A DNA stretch of 64,000 nucleotides from Sutcliffiella tianshenii. GTDB taxonomy: Bacteria > Bacillota > Bacilli > Bacillales > Bacillaceae_I. Under the pieces are notes generated by a model that had not been told where the DNA came from, did no database searches, and saw only the letters and a list, made by a program, of their open reading frames with translations. This document shows, one piece after another, positions 39,476 to 48,354 of this stretch. A program made the translations under genes and the position numbers. The stretch covers positions 186,001 through 250,000 of the forward strand of contig NZ_JAFBED010000006.1 in the NCBI RefSeq assembly GCF_016908565.1, in the 5' to 3' direction. Position 1 is the first letter of the stretch; each line of letters opens with the position of its first letter.

Positions 39476-39681
39476 TAGAAATTCATAACCAACTTGCGCT
39501 TGTCGATGTGATGGGTTCGAGGATGTATGTTGGTACCATTTTTGTCCCCGAGGTGAAAGAGAATGATTATGTCTTGCTTCATGCCGGCCAGGCCATGACC
39601 ATCGTCGATGAGCAGTATGCCAATGAAAGTATAGAAGAATGGAGGAAAGTGCTGAATGAAGGACATGGAAATGTTTTCTGA
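39448..39681 (+). CDS. hypC: Hydrogenase assembly chaperone HypC
   Basis: This 77-residue protein starts at TTG 39448 and reads M-C-I-G-V-P, so the essential Cys2 of HypC (MCxGxP) is present. AMTIVDEQYANE near the C-terminus is typical. HypC carries the Fe(CN)2CO fragment together with HypD and binds the immature large subunit. Ribosome-binding site AAAGGTGGTGAT. It overlaps hypF by 28 bases and hypD by 26, showing tight translational coupling. Confidence 0.92.
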   Translation: MCIGVPARVIEIHNQLALVDVMGSRMYVGTIFVPEVKENDYVLLHAGQAMTIVDEQYANESIEEWRKVLNEGHGNVF

Positions 39682-40762
39682 AGCAACCCTGACACGGGAT
39701 TCACTTACTGCAGTTATTGGAATAGCTGAGAAATTCAAATTAGAAAGAGGTAGGAAACCGGTATTCATGGAGGTATGTGGGTCACATACGATGGCTTTGG
39801 CCCGGACCGGAATTAAAAATAGATTAAAAGAGCATGTCTGCCTGATAGCCGGGCCGGGATGCCCTGTTTGCGTCACTGATCAGAAGTCCATCGATGCCAT
39901 GATACAACTCTCAGAGGGAGCGGATAGGATATTATGTACATTTGGGGATATGATGCGCGTTCCGGGGTCGAAATTTTCCTTGATGAAAGCGAAAACGGAA
40001 GGCAAGGATATCCGGGTTGTCTATTCACCTATAGACAGCGTTAAAATTGCGGAAGAAAATCCAAATAAAGAAGTCATTTTCCTGGGGATCGGATTTGAAA
40101 CGACCATTCCAATCTTGGCGCTTGCTGTTCAGGAGGCAATGAAAAAGGATCTGAAAAATTATTCTATCTGGATGACGACCAAATTGGTGGAACCAGTATT
40201 AAGAGCGTTACTTGATTCTGGAGAAGTGCATCTGGACGGTTTCCTTTTACCAGGTCACGTTTCAGTGGTCCTGGGTAAACAGACGTACCATTATTTGGTG
40301 GAGGATTACGCCATTTCGGGAGTCATTACCGGGTTTGAGCCTGTTCAATTGCTTAGCGGAATCTATAAATTGATAGAACTTCAACTTAATAAAAAGGTGG
40401 ATATCCTCAATGATTATACATATGTTGTAAAAGAGGAAGGAAATCTGGTTGCACAACAGTTAATGGAAGAATACTTGATGCCATACGATGAGGCGTGGCG
40501 CGGGATGGGCTCCATTCCTGACAGCGGATTAGTTTTGAAAGAAAAATATGCGCAATTTGATGCGAAAAAGAGGTATAAAGTTGCATGTGAGGAACCCAGA
40601 AAAACGAAGTGCCGATGCGGGGAAATCATTCGGGGATTGATTACGCCGGAGGAATGTTCCTTGTTCAAGAAGGGCTGTACGCCGTTAAATCCAATTGGGC
40701 CATGCATGGTTTCCACCGAAGGAACCTGTGCTGCCCATTATCAATACATGTGGGAGGAATGA
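39656..40762 (+). CDS. hypD: Hydrogenase formation protein HypD
   Basis: This 368-residue iron-sulfur protein has FMEVCGSHTMALARTGI (active-site Cys), GPGCPVCVTDQ (conserved CPVC), FLGIGFETTIP, and a C-terminal set of cysteines that bind a [4Fe-4S] cluster (KCRCGEIIRG...CSLFKKGCTPLNPIGPCMVSTEGTCAAHY). It is the scaffold on which Fe(CN)2CO is assembled. Ribosome-binding site GGAGGAAAG. It overlaps hypC, and hypE follows two bases after its stop. Confidence 0.94.
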   Translation: MKDMEMFSEATLTRDSLTAVIGIAEKFKLERGRKPVFMEVCGSHTMALARTGIKNRLKEHVCLIAGPGCPVCVTDQKSIDAMIQLSEGADRILCTFGDMMRVPGSKFSLMKAKTEGKDIRVVYSPIDSVKIAEENPNKEVIFLGIGFETTIPILALAVQEAMKKDLKNYSIWMTTKLVEPVLRALLDSGEVHLDGFLLPGHVSVVLGKQTYHYLVEDYAISGVITGFEPVQLLSGIYKLIELQLNKKVDILNDYTYVVKEEGNLVAQQLMEEYLMPYDEAWRGMGSIPDSGLVLKEKYAQFDAKKRYKVACEEPRKTKCRCGEIIRGLITPEECSLFKKGCTPLNPIGPCMVSTEGTCAAHYQYMWEE

Positions 40763-40764
40763 AT

Positions 40765-41775
40765 GTGGTTCAGAGGATCAGTCTGGCTCACGGAGAAGGT
40801 GGGGAATTGACACACCGGCTCATTCGTGATGTGTTCATCAAGGCCTTCGGTTCAAATGAAAGTAAACAATTGGATGCTGCCTTTTTCAACAGTCCAACAA
40901 AGAAAATGGCAGTATCAACGGATAGCTATGTGGTAAAGCCGATTTTCTTTCCTGGTGGAAACATAGGGAAGCTGGCGATTTCGGGTACCGTCAACGATCT
41001 ATCCGTTTGCGGAGCACTCCCGCTGATCATTACCGTCGGTTTCATTATAGAAGAGGGTTTTCCCCTCGGTGATTTAAAAGAGGTCGTTCAAAGTATGGCC
41101 ACAGAAGCGGAAACAGCGGGTGTGAAAATCATTGCCGGTGATACAAAAGTAGTGGAAAAAGGTAACGCGGATGGATTATTCATAAATACAACAGGAATCG
41201 GGCTGGTTCGAGATGAATGGAGACTGAATCCCGATACTGTCCAGGAGGGTGATTCAGTAATTGTAAGCGGGACAATCGGCGATCATGGCATCTCGATCCT
41301 TGCTGCCAGGAAAGAGCTGGGACTTATTACAGAAGTGGCGAGTGATTGCGCATCATTAAATCGACTTATCCAAGAACTCCTGCATGAACTCGATGGAATT
41401 CGATTAATGAGAGATCCAACCCGCGGGGGATTGGCTACTACACTATTCGAGCTATGTGAAGATTTTCATTTTACGGTCGAACTTGAGGAAACCTCTATAC
41501 CAGTACGCAGAGATGTGCATGGAGCATGCGATATTTTAGGCTTCGATCCTCTTTATCTTGCAAATGAAGGTAAAGTTGTCATGATTGTCAACGCCGCTCA
41601 ACAGCAAAAAGCACTTGAGATCCTGAAGAGACACCCATTTGGAAAGGATGCAGAGGTTATCGGCAGTATAACTTCCTGTAAAAATCCCTCAGGAAAACTT
41701 CTTTTAAGGACACCAATCGGTACGACAAGAAGGCTTCATCGGCTTTCTGGTCTTCTACTGCCTAGAATTTGTTGA
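40765..41775 (+). CDS. hypE: Hydrogenase maturation protein HypE
   Basis: This protein of about 336 residues is in the AIR-synthase (PurM) family. It begins VVQRISLAHGEGGELTHRLI, has GNIGKLAISGTVNDLSVCGA and MRDPTRGGLATTL for ATP binding, and ends with the conserved C-terminal PRIC, whose Cys receives the carbamoyl group from HypF and is dehydrated to a thiocyanate. GTG 40765, six bases after GGGAGGA, is the likely start; ATG 40759 touches the ribosome-binding site. Longer frames would run back through hypD. About 55 bases separate it from the cytochrome b5 gene. Confidence 0.93.
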   Translation: MVQRISLAHGEGGELTHRLIRDVFIKAFGSNESKQLDAAFFNSPTKKMAVSTDSYVVKPIFFPGGNIGKLAISGTVNDLSVCGALPLIITVGFIIEEGFPLGDLKEVVQSMATEAETAGVKIIAGDTKVVEKGNADGLFINTTGIGLVRDEWRLNPDTVQEGDSVIVSGTIGDHGISILAARKELGLITEVASDCASLNRLIQELLHELDGIRLMRDPTRGGLATTLFELCEDFHFTVELEETSIPVRRDVHGACDILGFDPLYLANEGKVVMIVNAAQQQKALEILKRHPFGKDAEVIGSITSCKNPSGKLLLRTPIGTTRRLHRLSGLLLPRIC

Positions 41776-41830
41776 CCATCTAGAATCCCAATCGCATAAA
41801 ATGGAACTGTCGCTTCAAGGGGGGCATAAT

Positions 41831-42358
41831 ATGCAAAACGTTGAAATGCTCAGACAACAATTGAATCACCTTGTTACACAGGCGCGATACGATCTTTATA
41901 CACTTTCCAACCTTAACGACCAATCCATGAAGCCGCAAATTCTTCAACGGCTCTGGGACTCGATATCAAGCATCCAGTTTCTCAGCGAACTTCTGGCAAA
42001 CCAAGTGATGGCTTGCTATAAGTCTTCTTCATCACCTCCCCAGGGAGTTTCTCACCAGGGGACTAACACTCAGTCGCAAATACCACCAATCACTCCATTG
42101 CCAGGTCAAACTTTACCACAAACAAATCAAAAGGATTTCACTGCTGAAGAATTGGCACGCTTTAATGGTAAGAATGGAATGCCAGCATATGTCGCCGTAA
42201 ACGGCATCGTCTATGATGTCACGAACAACCGGGCTTGGGCTGCTGCAACTCACTTTGCCTTAACAGCCGGCAAGGATTATACACAGGAATTTGCTTCCTG
42301 CCATGCTGGTCAGCAATCTATACTTGCCACACTTCCAATAATAGGGAGGCTGGTGTAA
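41831..42358 (+). CDS. Cytochrome b5-like haem-binding protein in the hydrogenase operon
   Basis: The protein has about 175 residues. The first 60 form a helical region, followed by a Pro/Gln/Ser-rich linker (residues about 62-100). The C-terminal domain of about 73 residues is cytochrome-b5/steroid-binding-like: FTAEELARFNGKNGMPAYVAVNGIVYDVTNNRAWA, then ATHFALTAGKDYTQEFASCH, the region where haem or ligand contacts fall. There is no signal peptide. ATG 41831 follows AAGGGGGG; its stop overlaps the small-subunit start (TAATG). A b5-type domain between hypE and the structural genes suggests it is the electron acceptor or link of the hydrogenase. Confidence 0.78.
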   Translation: MQNVEMLRQQLNHLVTQARYDLYTLSNLNDQSMKPQILQRLWDSISSIQFLSELLANQVMACYKSSSSPPQGVSHQGTNTQSQIPPITPLPGQTLPQTNQKDFTAEELARFNGKNGMPAYVAVNGIVYDVTNNRAWAAATHFALTAGKDYTQEFASCHAGQQSILATLPIIGRLV

Positions 42359-43263
42359 TGGATGGACTAATTTTACCTCCTGAGCCATTGACAAACGAAG
42401 CCATATCCGCAAGATTGACAGCTGCTGCCATGGAGAAGATAAACAGTGGTCTAATTAAGAAGAAAAATCTCGTCTACCTTGAGCTGAATGGCTGCTCCGG
42501 CAATATTATATCTCTTTTGAACGGACAGAATCCCGATTTTGAGTATATGTTCAATTCGATGGTCAATATCCGCTATAGTAACAGTTTGATGGTTTCAGAG
42601 GGAGAGATGGCAATAGAAAAGTTGATGGATTCGCTGGACGAGGAATACATTTTGGCAGTTGAAGGGGCCGTCGCCCTAAAAAACAACGGCTTGTATAATG
42701 TAATCGGCCGTTGGAAAGGCAATCCCCTAACTGGTTTGGAGGCAGCTACAATACTGGGACAAAAAGCCTCCCATATCTTAGCGGTGGGTGCATGTGCCAC
42801 TCACGGCGGGGTATCGGCAGCCAAGCCCAATCCATCTGAATCTGTCGGTCTGCAGACGGTCCTCCCTGAAAAGGAATTGATTAAGCTTCCCGGGTGCCCG
42901 GTTCATCCTGACTGGTTTTTGGGTACATTGGCGCACTTGCTTTTGTACGGTGAGCCGGAAACAGATAATTTAGGCCGACCGTTAATGTTTTATAGTACCC
43001 TCATTCATGACCGCTGTCCAAGAAGGCCATTCTTTGATCGTGGCATTTTTGCTGAAAAGCTGGGAGATAAAACCTGCCTGTTCAAGCTCGGCTGCCGCGG
43101 GCCGGTAACAAGGGTGGATTGTCCGACCAGGCAATGGAATGGCCATGTGAATTGGCCGATAGGGGACAATACACCATGTATCGGATGTGCACAGTTCGGC
43201 TTTCCGGATGCCATGGCTCCGTTCATTAGTTTTGATACGACAAGGACGGTGAAGGAAGATTAG
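42358..43263 (+). CDS. [NiFe]-hydrogenase small subunit, cytosolic group-2-like
   Basis: This 302-residue iron-sulfur subunit has no Tat (RRxFxK) signal at its N-terminus, so it should be cytosolic. Cluster ligands: the proximal site has Cys46-S-G-Asn49 (usual CxxC is CxxN), Cys146 (GACATHGG) and Cys180 (LPGCPVHP). The distal site has His183, Cys220, Cys240 and Cys246. The medial site has Cys255, Cys274 and Cys277. CSGN is known from cyanobacterial HupS-like uptake enzymes of group 2. It passes electrons from the NiFe site outward. The start overlaps the cytochrome b5 stop, with ribosome-binding site AGGGAGG. Confidence 0.92.
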   Translation: MDGLILPPEPLTNEAISARLTAAAMEKINSGLIKKKNLVYLELNGCSGNIISLLNGQNPDFEYMFNSMVNIRYSNSLMVSEGEMAIEKLMDSLDEEYILAVEGAVALKNNGLYNVIGRWKGNPLTGLEAATILGQKASHILAVGACATHGGVSAAKPNPSESVGLQTVLPEKELIKLPGCPVHPDWFLGTLAHLLLYGEPETDNLGRPLMFYSTLIHDRCPRRPFFDRGIFAEKLGDKTCLFKLGCRGPVTRVDCPTRQWNGHVNWPIGDNTPCIGCAQFGFPDAMAPFISFDTTRTVKED

Positions 43264-43270
43264 AAAACGA

Positions 43271-44665
43271 GTGGTTATCAACCCTTTGACGAGAATAAGC
43301 GGATTTATGGAAATAGATGTTATCATTGAACAAAACCAGGTGGTGGAGGCTAAAACGAAAGGGAATCTATTTCGTGGCTTTGAGCAGATGCTCGTGGGCC
43401 GAAATCCGTTTGATGCGGTTTATTTTACACAGAGGATATGCGGCATCTGCTCGGCTGCGCACTCCATGGCTTCTTCCCTGGCTTTGGAGGATGCATTGAA
43501 CATACAACCAATGGAACAAGGCAGATACTTAAGAGACATCATTCATTGCTGTGAGTTTTTGCAAAACCACATCCGCCACTTTTATCAATACACAGTTCCG
43601 GACTTTGTGAAGATGGACCAAAACACCCTTTTAGAGTCGGATCATGATGATTTCAGATTGCCCAAAGCTATCAATAATCGAATATCCAAGCACTACTTTG
43701 ATTCTCTGCCAATAAGTCGTCTGGCCCATCAGATGCTGGCTGTGTTGGGAGGGAAAGCCCCTCATAATCATGGCGTATTTATTGGAGGGATCACGACACA
43801 GGCTACAGCAGAAAAAGTGGTACATCTTGATTCGATCCTACAAAAAATCTCTTTATTTATTGAGGAGAAGATGATACCTGATGTTTATGACATTGCCCGC
43901 TACTATCCAGATTATTTCCGGATGGGTGGAGGATATGGCAACCTATTAAGCTATGGGGCATTTGACCATTATGAAGAATTAGGTACCTTATATGTAAATC
44001 CTCTTGTTTCAACGATGGATTCTGTAAAACCATTCGATGAAAATAAAATCAAGGAAAAAATTGATTATTCCTGGTACAAATCTAAAGAAACCACATATAA
44101 ACCGGATGATGTAGTACCAGGGCCGGATATGGACAAGAAAAAGGCCTATTCCTGGGTGAAGGCTCCTCGTTATGACAACCTTCCCTTTGAGGTCGGCCCG
44201 CTTGCAAGGCTCATCCTCAGTGAGTCATATGACAACGGCATATCCGCAATGGATCGCACGATCGCCAGAGCACTGGAGGCAAAAAAGATTGCTGAAATCA
44301 TGAACATTCTTCTCAGGCAGCTTATCCCGGATATAGATGTGCAGAAAAAATACGAGCTTCCACAAACAGCAGCCGGAAGAGGACTTGTGGATACAACAAG
44401 AGGGGCATTAGGGCATTGGCTCAAAATTGAAGATAAGAAGTTATCTTTTTATCAAATCATCACCCCATCCACCTGGGATTTTTCTACCAGAGATGATAAT
44501 GGATACCTTGGTGTTGCGGAAGAGGCATTAATCGGTACACCTATCGAGAATCCGGATAAGCCTGCTGAGATAGGAAGAATTCTGCGTTCTTTCGATCCTT
44601 GTATGTCCTGTGCCACCCATGTATACCGCCCGGGGAAAAAAGTGAAAACGATAAAGGTGTTCTGA
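43271..44665 (+). CDS. [NiFe]-hydrogenase large (catalytic) subunit
   Basis: This 464-residue subunit holds the NiFe site. The L1 motif is RICGICSAAHS (Cys57, Cys60) and the L2 motif is DPCMSCATH (Cys444, Cys447, His450). After His450 comes a 14-residue tail, the usual peptide removed by the maturation protease encoded next. INPLTRISGFMEIDV is the usual N-terminal block. The best start is GTG 43271, about 12 bases after AAGGAAG. The upstream in-frame ATT at 43259 would add RKR and restore a typical N-terminus, but it touches the ribosome-binding site. It catalyses H2 oxidation with the small subunit. Confidence 0.94.
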   Translation: MVINPLTRISGFMEIDVIIEQNQVVEAKTKGNLFRGFEQMLVGRNPFDAVYFTQRICGICSAAHSMASSLALEDALNIQPMEQGRYLRDIIHCCEFLQNHIRHFYQYTVPDFVKMDQNTLLESDHDDFRLPKAINNRISKHYFDSLPISRLAHQMLAVLGGKAPHNHGVFIGGITTQATAEKVVHLDSILQKISLFIEEKMIPDVYDIARYYPDYFRMGGGYGNLLSYGAFDHYEELGTLYVNPLVSTMDSVKPFDENKIKEKIDYSWYKSKETTYKPDDVVPGPDMDKKKAYSWVKAPRYDNLPFEVGPLARLILSESYDNGISAMDRTIARALEAKKIAEIMNILLRQLIPDIDVQKKYELPQTAAGRGLVDTTRGALGHWLKIEDKKLSFYQIITPSTWDFSTRDDNGYLGVAEEALIGTPIENPDKPAEIGRILRSFDPCMSCATHVYRPGKKVKTIKVF

Positions 44666-45120
44666 TGGAAAAAATAATTGTTTTGGGTATTGGAAACTTG
44701 TTAATGATGGATGATGGAATTGGCATTTATCTCGTACAGGAATTAGCAGAAAAGGAGCAGGGATCCCCCATTGAATATATTGTAGGAGAATCGGATATCG
44801 ACTACTGCCTCGAACAGTTGGAGGGGGCATCCTTTGTTATTATCATTGATGCCGTTCGTTCTGGAAAAGACCCAGGTGAAATAACGGTGTATTCTCTTGG
44901 CAATCTGCATGAAAATAATACTCTGGATATCTCCCCTCATAATCTTCACCTTTTTCAGATGCTGTATCACCAGAGAGAGGAGATCAAGGGATATCTTATA
45001 GGGATCGAACCTTACGAGATCCAATTCCAGATTGGTTTAAGTGAAAATTTGGAGATCAAACGGAATAAGATTTTCCAAAAAGTAAGAGATTCTATAAATG
45101 CTTTAGTATATAAAATTTAG
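44665..45120 (+). CDS. Hydrogenase maturation endopeptidase (HyaD/HupD/HoxW type)
   Basis: This 151-residue protease begins MEKIIVLGIGNLLMMDDGIGIYLVQEL, the family signature with the metal-sensing acidic residue, and has VIIIDAVRSGKDPG and ISPHNLHLFQML with the conserved Asp and His. It removes the 14-residue C-terminal tail of the large subunit once nickel is in place. Its ATG overlaps the large-subunit stop (ATGA), with ribosome-binding site AAAGGTG. It is the last gene of the hydrogenase run. Confidence 0.9.
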   Translation: MEKIIVLGIGNLLMMDDGIGIYLVQELAEKEQGSPIEYIVGESDIDYCLEQLEGASFVIIIDAVRSGKDPGEITVYSLGNLHENNTLDISPHNLHLFQMLYHQREEIKGYLIGIEPYEIQFQIGLSENLEIKRNKIFQKVRDSINALVYKI

Positions 45121-45216
45121 AGGGAGTGGTATCATCAAACCTCTGTGTATTAAAAAGTATTAATATCACAACCCACGGTTAAACTACATTCGAAAGTATC
45201 TGTGGGAGGGCTAACG

Positions 45217-46218
45217 ATGGATAACCATAAATATAAAAGCACAGCATCGGAACTTGGTATTATTTGGTCACAATACTTAAATGATAGTTTGTCACGTTGT
45301 ATTCTTCGCTACTTTTTACACCATGTAGATGATGAAAATATAAGGGATGTACTTAATTATGCCCTCCAACTGGCAGAAGCACACTTGGGAAAGTTAATAC
45401 AATTTTTTAATCAGGAAGGTCTGCCAATTCCAATTGGATTTACTGATGAAGATGTCAAAGTGGATGCACCCCGCCTTTTTACTGATACATATATGATTGT
45501 CTATATACAGGTTATGACTATCCACGGGATGACAAGATATGCAGGTGCAGTAAGCAGTTCACATAGGGAAGATTATATAAAATACCTAATTGAATGCACC
45601 AACGAAACAATGGAACTATACTCGAGAGCAACAAAGGTGATGTTGGCAAAAGGAATCGTAACAAAACCGCCTGTATTGAATAATCAACATAAAATAGATT
45701 TTGTTAAAAAACAAAATTTTTTAACGGGTTGGTTTGGTAATCGTAGACCGATCAACGCTGTGGAAATCAGTGGAACCTACCTGAACTTGCAGAAGACAAT
45801 GGCCAAGATGGTTATGGAATTAGGTTTCGCTCAAGTCGCACAATCAAAAGAAGTGCGAGAATACATGGTAAGGGCAAGAAAAGTCTGTCAAAAGCATTTT
45901 GATATCCTTTCCACCATGTTGAAAGAAGACAATTTGCATGTACCAAAGATACTTGAGACAGAAGTAACTGATTCTACGGTCTCCCCATTTTCCGATAAGC
46001 TTATGCTTTTTCATATTTCTACCTTGCTCTCTTCTGCAATCGGATATTATGGCGAAGCTTTATCGGTAAGCCAACGAAGGGATCTGGCAGCAGGCTATGC
46101 ACGAATGATAGGTGAAATGGGGATGTTAGCGGAAGATGGGGCTAATCTATTGATTGATAATGGCTGGATGGAACAGCCACCGGCCGCGACTGACCATAAT
46201 GGCTTGACCAATAAATAA
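45217..46218 (+). CDS. DUF3231 family protein
   Basis: This protein of about 333 residues consists of two similar helical halves, each about 160 residues, the usual DUF3231 duplication. The first half has ASELGIIWSQYLNDSLSRCILRYFLHHVDDENIR, the second AVEISGTYLNLQKTMAKMVMELGFAQVAQSKEVREYM. The family is common in Bacillus and has a ferritin-like helical-bundle look; its role is unknown. The in-frame GTG 45202 lies in the ribosome-binding site GGGAGGG, so ATG 45217 is preferred. A terminator follows. It is about 95 bases from the hydrogenase operon and need not belong to it. Confidence 0.85.
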   Translation: MDNHKYKSTASELGIIWSQYLNDSLSRCILRYFLHHVDDENIRDVLNYALQLAEAHLGKLIQFFNQEGLPIPIGFTDEDVKVDAPRLFTDTYMIVYIQVMTIHGMTRYAGAVSSSHREDYIKYLIECTNETMELYSRATKVMLAKGIVTKPPVLNNQHKIDFVKKQNFLTGWFGNRRPINAVEISGTYLNLQKTMAKMVMELGFAQVAQSKEVREYMVRARKVCQKHFDILSTMLKEDNLHVPKILETEVTDSTVSPFSDKLMLFHISTLLSSAIGYYGEALSVSQRRDLAAGYARMIGEMGMLAEDGANLLIDNGWMEQPPAATDHNGLTNK

Positions 46219-46225
46219 TGAATTT

Positions 46226-46260
46226 GCGCTTTCCTATAACTGGGGAAGCGCTCTTTTTTT
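46226..46260 (+). terminator. Terminator of the DUF3231 gene
   Basis: GCGCTTTCC (46226-46234) pairs with GGGAAGCGC (46243-46251) with one G-U pair, followed by TCTTTTTTT. Confidence 0.88.
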
Positions 46261-46343
46261 AGCAAAAAGAGGAAATGTCGCTACTCTGGTGAATAATAGA
46301 ATAGTAGATAAATATTACAAAATTATTACATGTAGGTGTTGCT

Positions 46344-47828
46344 ATGCAGACAATAACAAAAATGACGAAGCGTCCATGGTTTCTTGGAATATTGGTTGTA
46401 ACATTCCTAAGTTTGATCATATGGAACATCCCAATCGAAAAAAGAAAATATGGGCTGACACAAAGCAATCTCGCAACGGATTATACAGGGCTGCTTCCTG
46501 AGAGGATCGAAAGAGTAGTTGATGCGGAAAACCGTTCGGAAATACAGAAAATTATCAAAGAGGCAAATGAAGAGGGATACAAAATCTCTCTTGCCGGACT
46601 GCAGCACTCACAGGGCGGCCATACCTACTATAAAGATGGTGTCGTACTGGATATGCGCAGTATGGATAAGATCCTGGAAATTGATGAGGAGAACAAAACA
46701 GTCCGAGTCGAGGCGGGAGCGTCCTGGGAAGATGTCCAGGAAGCCATCACGCCATATGGACTTGCACTGAAGGTGACACAATCTCAATCCATTTTTACGA
46801 TAGGCGGCTCCCTTTCCGTCAATGCCCACGGACGCGATATCCGTTTTGGCCCAATGGCTGGAACGGTGGAGGAGATGACACTCTTAACCCCGACTGGTGA
46901 AATCATCACGGTGAAGAGGGATGACCCGGAAGAATGGATGAAGTATGTGTTCGGAGGTTATGGACTATTCGGGATCATATTGGATGTCACGTTGGAATTG
47001 ACGGACAATGACGTCTACACCATCAGGACGGAGGAGTTGAAAACCGAGCAGTATGAAGATTATTTTCAAAAATTAATGGACGACGATAAGACAGCGATGC
47101 ATTACGCAAGGGTCAGTGTTGCTCCGGAAACATTCCTCGAAGAAATGTATGCCATCAATTATGACTACACAGGAGAGACCGACAAGGATACTCCTTTAAA
47201 AAATGAACAAGGAATTCGCATAAGTAAGCTTGCACTTGATATTGGTCGAAAAGGTGGTAAGCTCGAGGACCTGTTCTGGGAATCTCAAAGGCATTATATC
47301 GGTTCCATCGATGGTAAAACGGTTACCAGGAATAATGTAATGCGTTCAGAGTCAACTTTCATGGAATACACCACGCCGGGACGTGTCGAGGTGCTGCAGG
47401 AATATTTTGTTCCTGTCGATTCCTATGAAGAGTACCTTAAGGATCTGAAGGAATTGCTCTCTTCCAATGACAGCGGGGATGACTTCAAAGTGCACAACAT
47501 CACTGTCCGCTATGCCGCAAAGGACGATGTGACCTCATTAAACTATGCGAGCGAGGATATGCTCGGCCTGGTGATTCTTATTCAGCATGGATTGCAGGAA
47601 GAAGAGATAGAGGGTGCAAAAAAAATCATTCAAAATTGGACTGACCTGACCCTTGAGCATGGCGGTACCTATTATCTTCCTTACTATCGCTATCAGTCTA
47701 AGGAACAGTTCAAGGAATCTTATCCAGATTGGGAAGAATTTCAGGAGGAGAAATTGCAAAGAGATCCGAATGAAGTATTCCAGAATCTATTTTATGACTA
47801 CTATCTAAAAGAAGGAAACGCATCATGA
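46344..47828 (+). CDS. Membrane-anchored FAD-binding oxidoreductase (VAO/PCMH fold)
   Basis: This 494-residue protein has an N-terminal transmembrane helix (FLGILVVTFLSLIIWNIPI, about residues 13-31) and an FAD-binding PCMH domain. SLAGLQHSQGGHTYYKDGVVLDMRSMDKIL and GGSLSVNAHGRDIRFGPMAGTVEEMTLLTPTGEII are typical, and the FGGYGLFGIILDVTLEL block closes the domain. The His in AHGRD is at the position often used for covalent FAD. The C-terminal substrate domain is not recognised. It probably oxidises an alcohol or sugar-like substrate, perhaps at the cell surface. It overlaps the following small membrane gene by four bases. Confidence 0.82.
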   Translation: MQTITKMTKRPWFLGILVVTFLSLIIWNIPIEKRKYGLTQSNLATDYTGLLPERIERVVDAENRSEIQKIIKEANEEGYKISLAGLQHSQGGHTYYKDGVVLDMRSMDKILEIDEENKTVRVEAGASWEDVQEAITPYGLALKVTQSQSIFTIGGSLSVNAHGRDIRFGPMAGTVEEMTLLTPTGEIITVKRDDPEEWMKYVFGGYGLFGIILDVTLELTDNDVYTIRTEELKTEQYEDYFQKLMDDDKTAMHYARVSVAPETFLEEMYAINYDYTGETDKDTPLKNEQGIRISKLALDIGRKGGKLEDLFWESQRHYIGSIDGKTVTRNNVMRSESTFMEYTTPGRVEVLQEYFVPVDSYEEYLKDLKELLSSNDSGDDFKVHNITVRYAAKDDVTSLNYASEDMLGLVILIQHGLQEEEIEGAKKIIQNWTDLTLEHGGTYYLPYYRYQSKEQFKESYPDWEEFQEEKLQRDPNEVFQNLFYDYYLKEGNAS

Positions 47829-48349
47829 AAAATATCCCCCTCATTGTGACAGTAGGGAATGTCGCCATCTTGCCCTATTACATCATTTGGCTGAAAGAGG
47901 CCTCCATGACGTATACACTCTTTGCATGGTTTTTTGCCATGTTCTCTTTTGCAGCTGCATGGGGATACCGGGTTTATCAGGCGAAAAAAAATAAGGGGCA
48001 ATCCTTTATTTTTCTAGTTTACACAGGGATGGGGGCGCTCTATCTCGCAGTGGGACTGATTCGTTCCCCGTTCGACTCCCTACCTTATGTAGTACTGTTT
48101 ATCCAAGTATTATTGGGTTTCCAGCAGGGCTATTTCAGGGCCTGGCATATAGAGCAGAAGGAATATCATTTGCATGCGGTGCATCATTATTTACTTGTAG
48201 GATTTGCAATGATAGGTCTTTCGCTTGTTAATGTCCTCTCACCAAGTTTTTTCCTGAATTTATTTGGGTGTTTGTTGCTGGTTTGCGCTGTTGGAGAGAT
48301 TTTGCGGAAAAAGGATGCTGTGGAGAAATCCATTGAAACGGGAGACTGA
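47825..48349 (+). CDS. Multi-pass membrane protein of unknown function
   Basis: This 174-residue protein has about five hydrophobic segments (LIVTVGNVAILPYYIIWL, LFAWFFAMFSFAAAWGY, SFIFLVYTGMGALYLAVGLI, LPYVVLFIQVLLGF, YLLVGFAMIGLSLVNVL...). A short cytoplasmic His-rich loop is EQKEYHLHAVHHYL. It starts within the stop of the FAD oxidoreductase (ATGA overlap), so the two are coupled. It may pass electrons or anchor that enzyme, but nothing in the sequence proves this. Family not recognised. Confidence 0.65.
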   Translation: MKNIPLIVTVGNVAILPYYIIWLKEASMTYTLFAWFFAMFSFAAAWGYRVYQAKKNKGQSFIFLVYTGMGALYLAVGLIRSPFDSLPYVVLFIQVLLGFQQGYFRAWHIEQKEYHLHAVHHYLLVGFAMIGLSLVNVLSPSFFLNLFGCLLLVCAVGEILRKKDAVEKSIETGD

Positions 48350-48354
48350 TAGAG

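Noticed and set aside
45121-45160. Short frame after GAGGGAG behind the hydrogenase protease gene
   Set aside because: Only about nine codons from an ATC, with no standard start.
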